From contig NC_088201.1 of the NCBI RefSeq assembly GCF_037126465.1, positions 198,222,403 through 198,286,402 of the forward strand: 64,000 nucleotides of DNA, given 5' to 3'. Below, piece by piece: positions 48,501-57,398 of the stretch. Numbering within the stretch: the stretch's first letter is position 1; each line of letters begins with the position of its first letter. The notes under the pieces are model-generated. The model was given only the letters and a program-made list of their open reading frames with translations, ran no database searches and was not told the origin of the DNA. The stretch is from Ornithodoros turicata. Its lineage: Eukaryota > Arthropoda > Arachnida > Ixodida > Argasidae. The position numbers and the translations under genes are program-made.

Positions 48501-49052
48501 TTATTCACAAACAAGTCGATTTTTCAAAAGGTCCAGAGTAAATAAAGTTATGTACTTGGCAGTTGAATGGAATCCATGCTTTATGGCAGTGTCGATAAAA
48601 CACAGACTCTTTGTAGCAAGTTGCATGGCATCGAAACGAGTCGAATAGTCAAATAGCTCACTCATTTGCCGTGACCATTCGGTTAGTAAAACGAATGATG
48701 AACTTGTTAAAAACGAATCGTCTGTATGAAGCATGGAATACATTTCCTTTGCAGTTTCCCAAATGACTTGATTTGGAGGATTATTCGGTAGAGCTCGAAA
48801 CAGCACAATGTTCGTCACAATTTGAAAAGCTTCCGCTAATGGCGTCCTCTTGACCGATGTTAACCCACAATTTGATAGCTGCTTCCAAGAGGTATGTTTC
48901 TCATTACATGGCAGATGGAGTTGAAATATGTGGGACCTCCTATTCCATTTACCGCATTCATCTTCTCCTTTTTCCGATTGCTCTGTTTCGTCGTCTGTGG
49001 ACCATGAATCGCCAGGCTGGATTTCAACGTCGGATCATGCTGTACTGGTCAT
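48501..49052 (-). pseudogene. Helical accessory protein gene interrupted by an early in-frame TGA
   Basis: An ATG at 49,052 opens a 183-codon frame that is interrupted only at codon 6 by TGA (49,035-49,037) and then stays open to the stop at 48,501. After the TGA there is no ATG until MYSMLH, so the break probably silences the gene; an internal non-AUG start is the alternative. The protein begins with an acidic stretch, then CNEKHTSWKQL, and is predicted mostly helical, ending AKYITLFTLDLLKNRLVCE. That end matches the product of the TIR gene at 62,171-62,601 (AVYIARFITDLLKFHI), and the W/AF landmarks upstream also correspond, so the two are homologous. It starts just past the integrase stop (49,060). 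Function unknown. Confidence 0.6.
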
Positions 49053-49059
49053 TTTTTTT

Positions 49060-50076
49060 TCAACCGAGGTAATTTTCTGCTATCCACTGCTTGTCCGCAG
49101 TTCCACTGAATCTAACTAAATACTGGAGCTTTCCATTTCTAACTCGTCTTTTTATAATCTTTTCTACTTTCGGTACTTCTCTCACTCTTACCATTTCACT
49201 CTCGTAGAAACTACCAATGATATCTTCATTGTTAAGGTCACGCAGTAGGTATGTATTAGGATAACCTATTTTGATTGCTCTCACCGAAAAAATCTCTTTC
49301 GTAAATGACTGTAAATATCTCTTTGTTAACTGGTGTCTATATTTGGCAATTCTAACGAGATTACCAAGATTGTAACGTGGCTTCTTTGGGGCTTCAGTTG
49401 GGGTGGGATAAAGTCTTTCTCGGAAAATGTGCTCGTTTTCTTTGGTTACATCCACAGGTCTTGCAGAGAGAGTCCTGTGCACTCGATTGTTGTACGCTTT
49501 GATTACTTGAGGTAGAATCTTCACATAACGTTTATGACCCTGATAGGTAAAGATACGGTAAAGTGTAGACACAATACTTCGCTGACATCTCTCAACGATG
49601 GCACATTTATAAATAGACATAGAATGATATAACGTTATGCCTTTTCTTTTCAAGAACTCTCGCACTACCTTGTTCGTAAACTCTGTTCCTCGATCACTAT
49701 GTATCAGCCGTGGGGTACCGATCCTCTTAAATGCAACTTTAAATGCTCGAAGAATCTCAGGAGATTTTTTATTGCGAATGGGTACAACAGCGAGGAGCCG
49801 GGAAAAAGCATCTATACAGAAGAACAAATAGCGAAAACCATCATTTTGCCCTTTTAGAGACTGCATGTCCTTTAGGTCGATTTGGAACATTTCCTGCTTT
49901 CCGAGTGCAATTATTTTCCGAAAGGTCTTGGGTCGCTTGTACTCCTTATGTAAGCTGTAAACATCACTTGTCTCCAGATATTTAGCAACTCTGCCCTTCT
50001 TTTCACCGATGGCTTGAGCGAGTCTCTGCACTCCACCAAAACTGCCGGCATGTTCTGGGTCGTAATAGGCGGCCAT
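49060..50076 (-). CDS. INT: Polinton integrase with C-terminal chromodomain
   Basis: 338 residues; retrovirus-type DDE integrase that inserts the element into host DNA. The N-terminal Polinton motif YYDPEHAGSFGGVQRL is at residues 4-19. The catalytic core has Asp67 (FQIDLKDM), Asp128 (LIHSDRGTEF) and Glu162 (AIVERCQRS) in the expected spacing, with NNRVHRTLSARP after it. Residues 303-338 (EKIIKRRVRNGKLQYLVRF ... QWIAENYL) form a chromodomain, which in related elements can guide insertion to modified histones. The ATG overlaps the upstream gene's stop as TAATG. The frame is fully open, and length and order are normal for Polinton integrases. The gene is the most downstream of the minus-strand early-looking cluster that starts at the ATPase. 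Confidence 0.95.
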   Translation of the reverse strand: MAAYYDPEHAGSFGGVQRLAQAIGEKKGRVAKYLETSDVYSLHKEYKRPKTFRKIIALGKQEMFQIDLKDMQSLKGQNDGFRYLFFCIDAFSRLLAVVPIRNKKSPEILRAFKVAFKRIGTPRLIHSDRGTEFTNKVVREFLKRKGITLYHSMSIYKCAIVERCQRSIVSTLYRIFTYQGHKRYVKILPQVIKAYNNRVHRTLSARPVDVTKENEHIFRERLYPTPTEAPKKPRYNLGNLVRIAKYRHQLTKRYLQSFTKEIFSVRAIKIGYPNTYLLRDLNNEDIIGSFYESEMVRVREVPKVEKIIKRRVRNGKLQYLVRFSGTADKQWIAENYLG

Positions 50077-50393
50077 TAGTGCTTTCTTCTGCTGCGAACT
50101 CGAAGAGCGCCAAGGGATAGATAAGCATTTATTGTAGCTGACACGTCTCCTCTCATCCAGGAAGGTTGTCTGTTGTGAAGTTCATACTTCAGCAATTCGA
50201 CAATGGACGAGTGTGGCACTACCTTCCCGTGACATATAACTCTTCCGTACTCGTCATAAGCTAGAACAGTTGTTATCAGTTTGAGTATTGCTAATACCTT
50301 TTTATGATGCCTTGGAGGGAAGTGCGACAATATGGTTTCATCTTGAAAATAGTCTTTCTGTTCCTCCTGCACAGGCTTCAATATGGGCTCCAT
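50076..50393 (-). CDS. Polinton conserved protein, short single-domain form
   Basis: 105 residues of unknown function. The core HKKVLAILKLITTVLAYDEY then GRVICHGKVVPHSSIVELLK resembles residues 80-150 of the 204-residue neighbour (ANQLLQLLQPTISWNAQTFE ... GQTLENSNIIDLVYYLV). The two genes therefore share one domain and probably arose by duplication. Comparable domain proteins occur beside the integrase in animal Polintons, to my recollection. The C-terminus is basic (RVRSRRKH), which could mean nucleic-acid binding. The start overlaps the end of the upstream frame by 16 bases, in another phase, and its TAA shares a base with the integrase ATG. Such packing suggests translation from a shared transcript by reinitiation. 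Confidence 0.75.
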   Translation of the reverse strand: MEPILKPVQEEQKDYFQDETILSHFPPRHHKKVLAILKLITTVLAYDEYGRVICHGKVVPHSSIVELLKYELHNRQPSWMRGDVSATINAYLSLGALRVRSRRKH

Positions 50394-50992
50394 GTTAGGT
50401 TTCGGCGGGCACGCTTTGCAGCACGCGTGATTGCTGGCGAGGCACCTTCAGGTGTGCTTGCTTCACTTGTAACAGGCGATGCTCGACTGCTCGATGCTCC
50501 CGTTACTCTGTGTTTTTTTAAACGATTTGGATGCACAATAAGTGTTGGTAGATTCAGTTTGACCAATAGCGGCAAGATGCGATCGAAGTAAGGAGGAGTT
50601 GGAACATTTCTCGCTCTTGAGACAAGATAATAAACGAGATCGATTATATTACTATTCTCCAACGTTTGACCGTCAACGATTACTTCGAAGGTTTGCGCAT
50701 TCCAGGAGATTGTTGGTTGTAGAAGTTGCAGAAGTTGGTTTGCTCTGACCTTATAACCACTACTCATAAAACCAACAATTGTGTCACTTTTCTCCCCCTC
50801 CTCGGTCTGTGTTCCTTCTTCTCGCGATCCAGGAAGTGTTTCGCTTGTATGTTGTTTTGCAGCTCTACTTGAATGTAGCAAAGAGTGAAGATACTGAATT
50901 ATCTCTTTTGCCTTGATGTCATCCGGTTCATCTTTCTTCAATATATTTGGGATGTGATCTTCTCGGTAAGGTACAAGTTCGTATTTCTGCAT
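50378..50992 (-). CDS. Polinton conserved protein, two-part form with basic tail
   Basis: 204 residues, function unknown. The N-terminus MQKYELVPYREDHIPNILK is a familiar Polinton start. Residues about 45-75 are an acidic, low-complexity linker (SREEGTQTEEGEKSD). Residues 80-165 contain SWNAQTFEVIVDGQTLENSN and IIDLVYYLV, a domain also present in the next gene. The end is Ser/Pro/Thr rich with a KRARR cluster, a possible nuclear localisation signal. It begins 3 bases after the stop of the 117-residue gene and overlaps the following gene by 16 bases. The domain's role is not established; a structural or assembly role is inference from its constant company. Confidence 0.8.
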   Translation of the reverse strand: MQKYELVPYREDHIPNILKKDEPDDIKAKEIIQYLHSLLHSSRAAKQHTSETLPGSREEGTQTEEGEKSDTIVGFMSSGYKVRANQLLQLLQPTISWNAQTFEVIVDGQTLENSNIIDLVYYLVSRARNVPTPPYFDRILPLLVKLNLPTLIVHPNRLKKHRVTGASSSRASPVTSEASTPEGASPAITRAAKRARRNLTWSPY

Positions 50993-50995
50993 CGA

Positions 50996-51349
50996 TTATA
51001 CTCCGATTGCTTTTGCAATCGCTCTTCCACCCAATGAGGAGATGAGACCCAACAAAGGTGGTAATAGAAACTGCAGAAAACCACCTGATTGTTGCAAGAC
51101 CTTTTTAGCTTTCTTGACCCCCGTTGCGTCTCGTTTTGCCAAAATGCGAATTGATGCTGCGTAAGGTTTTAATTGCTTTCTTACTCTCGGAGTTACTGTG
51201 ACGTTTCCTTCACAAAGGTTCATACAAATTTCTCTGACCGTATTCAACTGATCCTTTGTAGCATGCTCCAAAAGATAATAACGTTGCTCGGGTGACTTAG
51301 TTTCTGCGAGCAAGTGAAGAAAATGAATATTCTTCTTTACACGTTTCAT
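50996..51349 (-). CDS. Small Polinton virion-associated protein with hydrophobic C-terminus
   Basis: 117 residues. The helical N-terminal part includes QRYYLLEHATKDQLNTVREI, and residues 60-90 are basic (RKQLKPYAASIRILAKRD). The C-terminal segment GGFLQFLLPPLLGLISSLGG is hydrophobic and glycine-rich. Proteins of this design, with the ATxxQLxxxxEI motif and a GGFL-LL tail, recur in animal Polintons and adintoviruses. The amphipathic or hydrophobic end recalls membrane-active minor virion peptides such as adenovirus pVI; that link is inference. It lies between the ATPase and the 204-residue gene on the same strand, with only 3 bases to the latter. Confidence 0.8.
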   Translation of the reverse strand: MKRVKKNIHFLHLLAETKSPEQRYYLLEHATKDQLNTVREICMNLCEGNVTVTPRVRKQLKPYAASIRILAKRDATGVKKAKKVLQQSGGFLQFLLPPLLGLISSLGGRAIAKAIGV

Positions 51350-51468
51350 GTTTTATATACTATTTCGCGATGATCGTCGGGAAATATGTTCGTCCACACT
51401 CGATAGTGGTCTGAACAATTTTGAGACAAGTCGATTACGATGTATGAATACGGTTTCTTACAAGCATC

Positions 51469-51975
51469 CTAATATATGCTTGTCAATAAGTCGCTTTTGT
51501 TCCGTCCAAACAATTGTCGTGAAAGTATTTGTAATTGATCCACAGTTCGAGCAGAACGACATAGAATTAGAGCACTGCTATTGAACTGAATACATCTATA
51601 CAGAGGATCATTAACAAATAAATATTGAGTAATGAAGATGGCCGAACAGTTGAGATGGTGGCATCCAGCTACATAGAAGTTACAGATTTCTTTTAGCCTC
51701 TTCTTGTCAGCCAAGCAATCGTCAAATATGATTAAAGAATTTCTAACATCCTCCAGGTTAGTGGGAGTATCTTGACTGAAAGTTACCTCGGGAAAATCGT
51801 CAAAAATAGGTTGCTTGTACAAGTATATGTATAGTATACGATCGAAAGGTTTATCGAAGACAGTGGCTCTATGCTTGATCAAACGTGTAACGAGTGTCGT
51901 CTTTCCACTTTGACTTTGTCCAGATATAGTCATTGAGACAGGAGTGATAAACCTATAAGGTCTAACCTCAGTCAT
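51469..51975 (-). CDS. ATP: Genome-packaging ATPase (FtsK/HerA type)
   Basis: 169 residues from the chosen ATG at 51,975. The Walker A motif GQSQSGKTT is at residues 19-27. Walker B, SLIIFDDC, is at residues 80-87, and SAIFITQ at 111-117 is the expected sensor strand. This is the ATPase that pumps DNA into capsids of double jelly-roll viruses and is a core Polinton gene. The frame is open further upstream to 52,212, but that extension is cysteine/lysine rich and unlike the family. The start at 51,975 places MTEVRPYRF right before the P-loop strand, as usual. It is the first gene of the minus-strand cluster, next to the divergent promoter region. Somewhat shorter than typical (200-250), but both nucleotide-binding motifs are intact. 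Confidence 0.92.
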   Translation of the reverse strand: MTEVRPYRFITPVSMTISGQSQSGKTTLVTRLIKHRATVFDKPFDRILYIYLYKQPIFDDFPEVTFSQDTPTNLEDVRNSLIIFDDCLADKKRLKEICNFYVAGCHHLNCSAIFITQYLFVNDPLYRCIQFNSSALILCRSARTVDQLQILSRQLFGRNKSDLLTSIY

Positions 51976-52581
51976 CTCTTCCAGGTAAATGAAGACTGGT
52001 ATAAATAGCACATTACATAAGACTTTTACTCTTTTTTTCTTCAAGCATGTGTGTTTTTTTATGAAAACGATAAATGGCAAACAACACTTAACCTTTATGC
52101 ACTCCTTTAGTTTGTCAATGTTGGATATGGGAGCTGAGAAACTCATATCTGTATATCTTGTGCAGCAAGTCAGTGTAGAATTCTCAAGTTCTAGCACTTT
52201 CAGTTTGTGCAAACATGCAATATGAGTCTGTGACTGTATCTTTTTTTCGGAACAAGTCTGTTCTAGACGGTTTTTTTTTTCTTACTTTTTCCTGTTCAAA
52301 CTTGTCTAGACATGTGATGAGCACGTGATTGGTTACGTCAGAGAAGGTAACCAACAAAGTCAAACATGTCTATGCATGCACTGTTCGCAAAGCGCTATAT
52401 AAGACTGCCCTCCATGACGATTCTTCGCACAGATCCTCACAGGAGGAAGGGTACGTTACACTTTTTTCCTTTCGCTCCGATATGTGGGAAAGTGTGCTTA
52501 TATTTATTCTTATTTTCAGCTTCACTCTGTGTGTAGAAAAGAATAAGTGAGCCAGAGTGAGAAGTCACCACAAGAGAAGGT
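51976..52581. promoter_or_regulatory. Divergent promoter region between ATPase and polymerase units
   Basis: About 600 bases between divergent transcription units. On the plus strand TATATAAG (52,397-52,404), within GCGCTATATAAGACTGCC, is a good TATA box about 180 bases before the 111-residue gene. A possible 5' UTR intron follows: donor-like GGGTACGT (about 52,450) and acceptor-like TTATTTTCAG (to 52,520). Between 52,250 and 52,380 lie three related strings, GTCTGTTCTAGAC, CTTGTCTAGACATGT and ACATGTCTATGCATG, candidate binding sites. No equally clear TATA box was found for the minus strand. Confidence 0.5.
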
Positions 52582-52917
52582 ATGACATCTATTTTGGATA
52601 AGCTCGATAAACTCAAGAAACCTGGAGATGGAGATATTCAGAAAATGAGTACCCTACCGAAGAATGAAAAGCTGGAGGTCTTGGATTTGCGAAAGATTGA
52701 CACGGTGTACGGCGAAGCGGTCTATGTAGAAGTGTTGATGGAGAATGACAAACGTGTAAAGTTCTACCTTCCTAGTCGCTTTAAGCGTTTGACAGAGGAT
52801 GATCTAGAGGAGATGAGACAACTGCCAAATCTTAAAATTGAGAAAAAGGAGAGATTCAAAGATGGCAAGAGAGTTGCTTCGCCCGACATTCTATTCACTC
52901 ATGGGAAGAAAAAGTGA
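52582..52917 (+). CDS. Small conserved Polinton protein upstream of the polymerase
   Basis: 111 residues, charged, no signal or membrane segment. The core IDTVYGEAVYVEVL then DKRVKFYLPSRFKRLTEDDL fits the small 'YGE-x-VxVxL ... vYLPkRF' proteins found just before the polymerase in many animal Polintons. The strand-rich pattern suggests a small beta-barrel fold, and a single-stranded-DNA-binding role would suit the position, but this is inference. It ends 52 bases before the polymerase ATG on the same strand and probably shares its promoter at about 52,400. Confidence 0.8.
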   Translation: MTSILDKLDKLKKPGDGDIQKMSTLPKNEKLEVLDLRKIDTVYGEAVYVEVLMENDKRVKFYLPSRFKRLTEDDLEEMRQLPNLKIEKKERFKDGKRVASPDILFTHGKKK

Positions 52918-52969
52918 TGATACATCGACATATCGGCAGCTCCCATCCTGAGACACTTCTCTCCACATC

Positions 52970-55900
52970 ATGGTGACCTGTCACTTATGTCCTCAACACG
53001 AACGTCAGTACTATGCATCAATAGAGGGACTCCAAATTCATCTGGCAAACGTTCACGAACTCCAGACACCCTGCATACCATTTTGTGAGACTCTCTGCAC
53101 ACTACGGAACTACACGAAACGCTTCGAGTTGCATCTACATGACAGAGACGAGGCGGGGCATGAAGTGACAACGTTTTTTCATGAGTATGAACACTATCTT
53201 GCTAATGTATTGCGACACTTTGGATTCCCACTGCGCTACTTCACATTTCTTAAAGTAGAACTTGGGCGACATACGCCCGATGAGGAGTTACGACTTGAGA
53301 TTCATTTTGTACCTTCTAAAGTGAGAACTGTTTGGTCAGAGGGAGATGTACTGCCTTCGATTGCACAGACGAGTAGTGAGATAGCACAAACATTAGAAAA
53401 CTTAGAAATTCAAGGCTCCGGTTTTTTTCTCTTTCGCATTCTTGCTTGTATTCTAAACATTGGACGTTTGGCTCCTCAACTAATTGGATGTTCCCAATTT
53501 GAGTTACCGAGTGAATTGAAACGAAAGTATCGTTCCCTGTTGAATGTGGATTACGGACTACATGAAGATGAAGAGAACATGTGTTTTGTCTTCTCCGTGA
53601 TTGCTGGACTACATCCTGCCTCGCATCACAGGCGGAGGGCATCTTCCTACAGACCATACATAACACAGTATGTATTTCCTGATACATTTCCCGTAGCTTT
53701 CCCAAAAGATGTAGAGATATTTGAGAAACGTAATGAAATTAGCATTAATGTGTACGCGTACGAAAAGGAAGAAAACTACATTTACCCCATCAAAGTTGTT
53801 GATGAGGAGCGTCAGAAACATGTGGACTTGTTACTAGTTGACTCTCATTTTGTGCTCATCGCAAATTTTAATGGATTGTTTGTTCCACGTGGACAATTTC
53901 ATTGTAAAAGATGTACAATGGGCTTCTGCTCAGAGGGAAGTCTGAAGTGTCATTTAAGTATGTGTAAGCAACAGAAAGTAGCCAAGACCATTTACCCAAA
54001 GAAGGGAGAGACATTAGCATTTGCAGGGGAACATCTCATGTCAGAAGTTCCCTTCTACTGTGTGTATGACTTTGAAAGTGTGCTGTCACCGTGTCTGGAT
54101 TCAGGAAATGTGTATGAAGATCACATCCCCTCTTCATTTTGTCTGTTAGTGATACGCGCATCCGACTCATATGTCCTCCAAAAGCATCTGTATCGTGGAC
54201 CTAATTGTGTCACTGTCTTTATGGAGCTACTGCACAGACTCCATGACGACATTTTGGAATGGATACGTACAATTGCCCCTCTAGAAATGACCGCAGAAAA
54301 CGAGCAGCAGCATGCCACAGCAAGTCACTGCAACGTTTGCCAGGAATCTTTTGCAAAGAAGCAAAAAGTTCGTGACCATGACCATGTAAGTGGAAAATTT
54401 CGACAAACTTTGTGTAACACCTGTAACTTGAAACTGAGAGTGCCTCCTAAGATTCCAATCATTGCACACAATGCCAACTATGACTTGAGTTTTCTTTTGT
54501 CTCACTTGCATTTGCTTAAGAAAGTAGACATAAAGGTGATTGCCAGTAGCTCCCAAAAATTCAAGGCTATAGACGTTGGCTCTTATCGATTCCTAGATAG
54601 TTTAAACTTCTTGAATGCAAGTCTCGAAACATTAGTGAAAAATCTACGTGAGAAAGGTGAAGACAACTTTCGTTGTCTTCGTCAATTTTTTCCAAACGAA
54701 GAACACTTTCAACTAGTTGTTCGCAAAGGAGTGTTTTGTTACAATTTTGTCACCACTTTCGAAGCCTACAATGAGCTTTCTCTACCTCCTCGGGATCAAT
54801 TCTTCAACACTTTGAATGGGACAGAAGTAAGTGAAGAAGATTATTGTCATGCACAGAGGGTCTTTGAAAAATTTCAACTCCGTAATCTGGGAGAGTATTC
54901 AGACCTATATTTACTCACAGACGCACTGCTTTTAGCAGACGTGTTTCAGGGCTTTCGTAAGTGGACACTTGACTTTCACAAGATCGAACCTTTTCACTTT
55001 GTGTCTCTGCCCGGATTAAGCATGTCTTGCGCTCTAAAAATGAGTAAGGTAGAGCTAGAGTTGATTCACGACCCTGACGCGTACCTGCTGATTGAAAATG
55101 GCATACGAGGAGGTATTACACAGTGTTCGCTGAGGAAAGCGACTGCAAATGTACCAGGAACAGAGCAGTTTGACCCCAAAAGCCCAAGTAGCTTGATCCA
55201 CTACATAGACGTTAATGGGCTTTACGGTTCAGTAATGAGAGAACCACTACCTTACGGAGGTTTCGAGTGGCTCACAGAGGATGAAATCACGAACTTGGAT
55301 ATAACACACCTCCCAGATGACGCACCTATGGGTTACTTCCTCGAGGTAGATCTAGCATATGACAAAGAAATCCACCAACGTCACAGAGATCTGCCAGTTG
55401 CCCCCGAGAAAATGTCAGTTCCCTATGATCTGCTGTCAGAGTATCAAAAGGAATTGATGAAGAAGTTTCACCTTCCTGAGAAAGCTACCGATGCAAAATT
55501 ACTGTTGACATTATTCGACAAAGAGAGATATTTTCTACACTATCGCAATCTGCAGTTGTATATGCATTTGGGCTTGCGTCTCACCAAAGTTCACAGGGTT
55601 CTAAAGTTCAATCAAAAGCCCTTTCTCCGATCCTATGTGGACTTCAATCACGATCTTCGAAAACGAGCTACGAATGCCTTCGAAAGCTCCCAAGCTAAGA
55701 TTGCAATTAATAGCGTGTACGGACGTTCGTGTATGCAGGTTAGAAAGTTTGTAAACTGTCGTCTCACAGTAACCGACGAACAAGTGCTCAGACTCCTACG
55801 CAAACCAAACCTAAAGGAGTTCCGACCGCTGAGCTCTCATGTTATCCTCTTCCAATTCTCTCAATCTGTGCTCCGCATGAGACAGCCACTGTACCTAGGA

Positions 55901-56451
55901 TTCGCGATACTGGAACTGTCCAAGCTGAAGATGTTTGGTTTTTACCACAACCACCTTCTTCGTGTAGCTCCAGATACTAGACTGTTGTATATGGACACAG
56001 ATTCCTTCATCATAAAGTTGAGTGAAGAGAAAGCGCTTCTCGAACTAGCTGACAAGCATCTGGATAACTCTAGCTATGACCCGATCATCCGTTATATTCC
56101 GCGAAAAATAAGATGGTACTGGGAATGTTTAAAAACGAGATGCCTCGTGATCACATTCTCGGTTTCTGTTGTCTAAAACCAAAACTGTACGCTCTCGAAC
56201 TGAGTAGCAAAAAGCAGTACAACCGTGCGAAAGGTGTGAAACATTCTGAAGCACAGAAGCTTCTTTATTCCCTGTACACCGACGCTCTTGAGTATGGCAG
56301 AATACACTCTATTAAACAGAACCTGATCGTGCGCAAAGACAATGTAAACAAAAGTGTCTCAGTGACAAAGATTGCTCTCAACCCTTTGGATACAAAGCGT
56401 TACATTTGTGCAGATGGAATTGAAACGTTCCCTTTTGGTTTTCACACCTAA
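52970..56451 (+). CDS. POLB: Protein-primed family B DNA polymerase, frame broken near the 3' end
   Basis: Replicative polymerase of the element. The first frame runs to 56,176 (1068 codons). The C-terminal ~100 codons continue in a different phase to the stop at 56,451; the switch lies in the A-run at 56,104-56,108, consistent with loss of one base (or a sequencing error). Seen along the protein: N-terminal C2H2-like finger (CHLCPQHERQYYASIEGLQI), a second finger near residue 310 (CKRCTMGFCSEGSLKCHL), Exo I DFES at about 365, an inserted HNH/endonuclease VII-like block at 454-490 (CNVC ... VRDHDHVSGKFRQTLCNTCN), Exo II HNANYDL at 499, Exo III-like YSDLYLLTDALLLADV at 643, Pol A DVNGLYGS at 746, Pol B KIAINSVYGRS at 909 and Pol C YMDTDSF at 1006. 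All catalytic residues are upstream of the break, but the thumb/C-terminal end is lost in the first frame. Confidence 0.93.
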
Positions 56452-56861
56452 TCATATGTATGCATCGGACAAGTGTAAACAAAGATGGAAGCAACAGGAT
56501 GGTAAATGACGGAAAAGCCAATTACCATCAATATAGATGTTACCCTTTCTTTATTCTTGTGTTTTTTTTCTAACAAGTGTTTAACACTAAAGGAGTGTTG
56601 ATTGTACATATCTTCATTTGACTTATTCAGTGCACCTTTTTTCCTAAGTTTTTTTATGTGAATGAGAGAGTTGTCACTTCCTTAAATAATGAAACTTTTT
56701 CAAAGTGTTTGCAAAAAAAGTGGAGTATGTACTTTGCAAAACAGCTTGTTTCAGTTCTCTTGTTTTCAAAGTGATGATGAAATTGTGACTGTATAATACT
56801 TTTCGCCATTTTTGTGAGCTGTCTGATGTAATGTATCCTACTTTTCTTGCTAAGATGACTA

Positions 56862-56897
56862 AATAAAGGCTCTTTTCTTTTCAAAAACAAATTTATT
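56862..56897. terminator. Paired polyadenylation signals between convergent genes
   Basis: AATAAA on the plus strand at 56,862-56,867 follows the polymerase; AATAAA on the minus strand at 56,892-56,897 lies 5 bases past the protease stop. The 450-base gap between polymerase and protease holds no convincing gene: a 78-codon minus frame at 56,654-56,890 is AT-rich and featureless. Confidence 0.5.
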
Positions 56898-56902
56898 CAC
56901 TT

Positions 56903-57388
56903 TTAGAGTACACTACAACATGACATGTTATCTGTTTTTCGTGGTATCTGTTTACGCACAAGTATTGCTATCAACCTATCATTGAGTTTAAAGTTGGTGT
57001 GTGAGAACCTCCGAGTACACTCTTCAAGTAGAAACCCACAGCAGAGAAGACTACCTACATAGAGACAATAAAGTCCACATGTGGCTGAGCCGTATCCCTG
57101 AAGTCGTTTCCTGTTGTAGTGAAATGAAGATGCTGGGTGTATGAATTTGTAGAACTCCTTGTATAGTGGTCGCATTCCGTAGCTATCGAAATAAGAAATG
57201 CTCCTATCGTTAGAGATATGGAATAGAGTCCAGTGTTCTCCCGGGGAAGATCTTGGAGCTGTATTCACCACATAAAGACCCGGTCCAGCTTTTTGCAATG
57301 CAATTTCATCGCGAGCGAAAGTTCCACGAAAGCATGTCCTTGTGCAATGGTTCCGAGCAAAAGCTGCATAAAATTCCCATTCTTCCAT
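56903..57388 (-). CDS. PRO: Adenain-like cysteine protease
   Basis: 161 residues, a C5-type viral maturation protease that cleaves virion precursor proteins. Catalytic residues are visible in the adenain order: His52 (GEHWTLFHI), Asp68 (YFDSYG) and Cys104 (GSATCGLYCLY), with Gln97 as the likely oxyanion residue. Length is close to the Polinton norm and somewhat shorter than adenovirus protease (about 200). The start at 57,388 gives EEWEFYAAF, a usual beginning. It is the last gene of the minus-strand virion cluster, 10 bases after the capsid protein stop, and is followed at once by a poly(A) signal. Confidence 0.92.
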   Translation of the reverse strand: MEEWEFYAAFARNHCTRTCFRGTFARDEIALQKAGPGLYVVNTAPRSSPGEHWTLFHISNDRSISYFDSYGMRPLYKEFYKFIHPASSFHYNRKRLQGYGSATCGLYCLYVGSLLCCGFLLEECTRRFSHTNFKLNDRLIAILVRKQIPRKTDNMSCCSVL

Positions 57389-57398
57389 TTTGATTCGT

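Noticed and set aside
48501..49052. Bcl-2-like apoptosis inhibitor, as reported for some related viruses
   Set aside because: All-helical impression only; no BH1 NWGR-like or BH2-like signature is visible.
51976..52212. N-terminal extension of the packaging ATPase
   Set aside because: Open but cysteine/lysine rich and unlike the family; it lies in the divergent promoter region, and the ATG at 51,975 gives the usual start.
53316..53821. Minus-strand frames opposite the polymerase
   Set aside because: Shadows of the strongly supported polymerase coding strand.
56090..56180. Programmed minus-one frameshift in the polymerase
   Set aside because: The incoming reading frame does not present an X XXY YYZ heptamer and no obvious downstream stem was seen; simple base loss is preferred.
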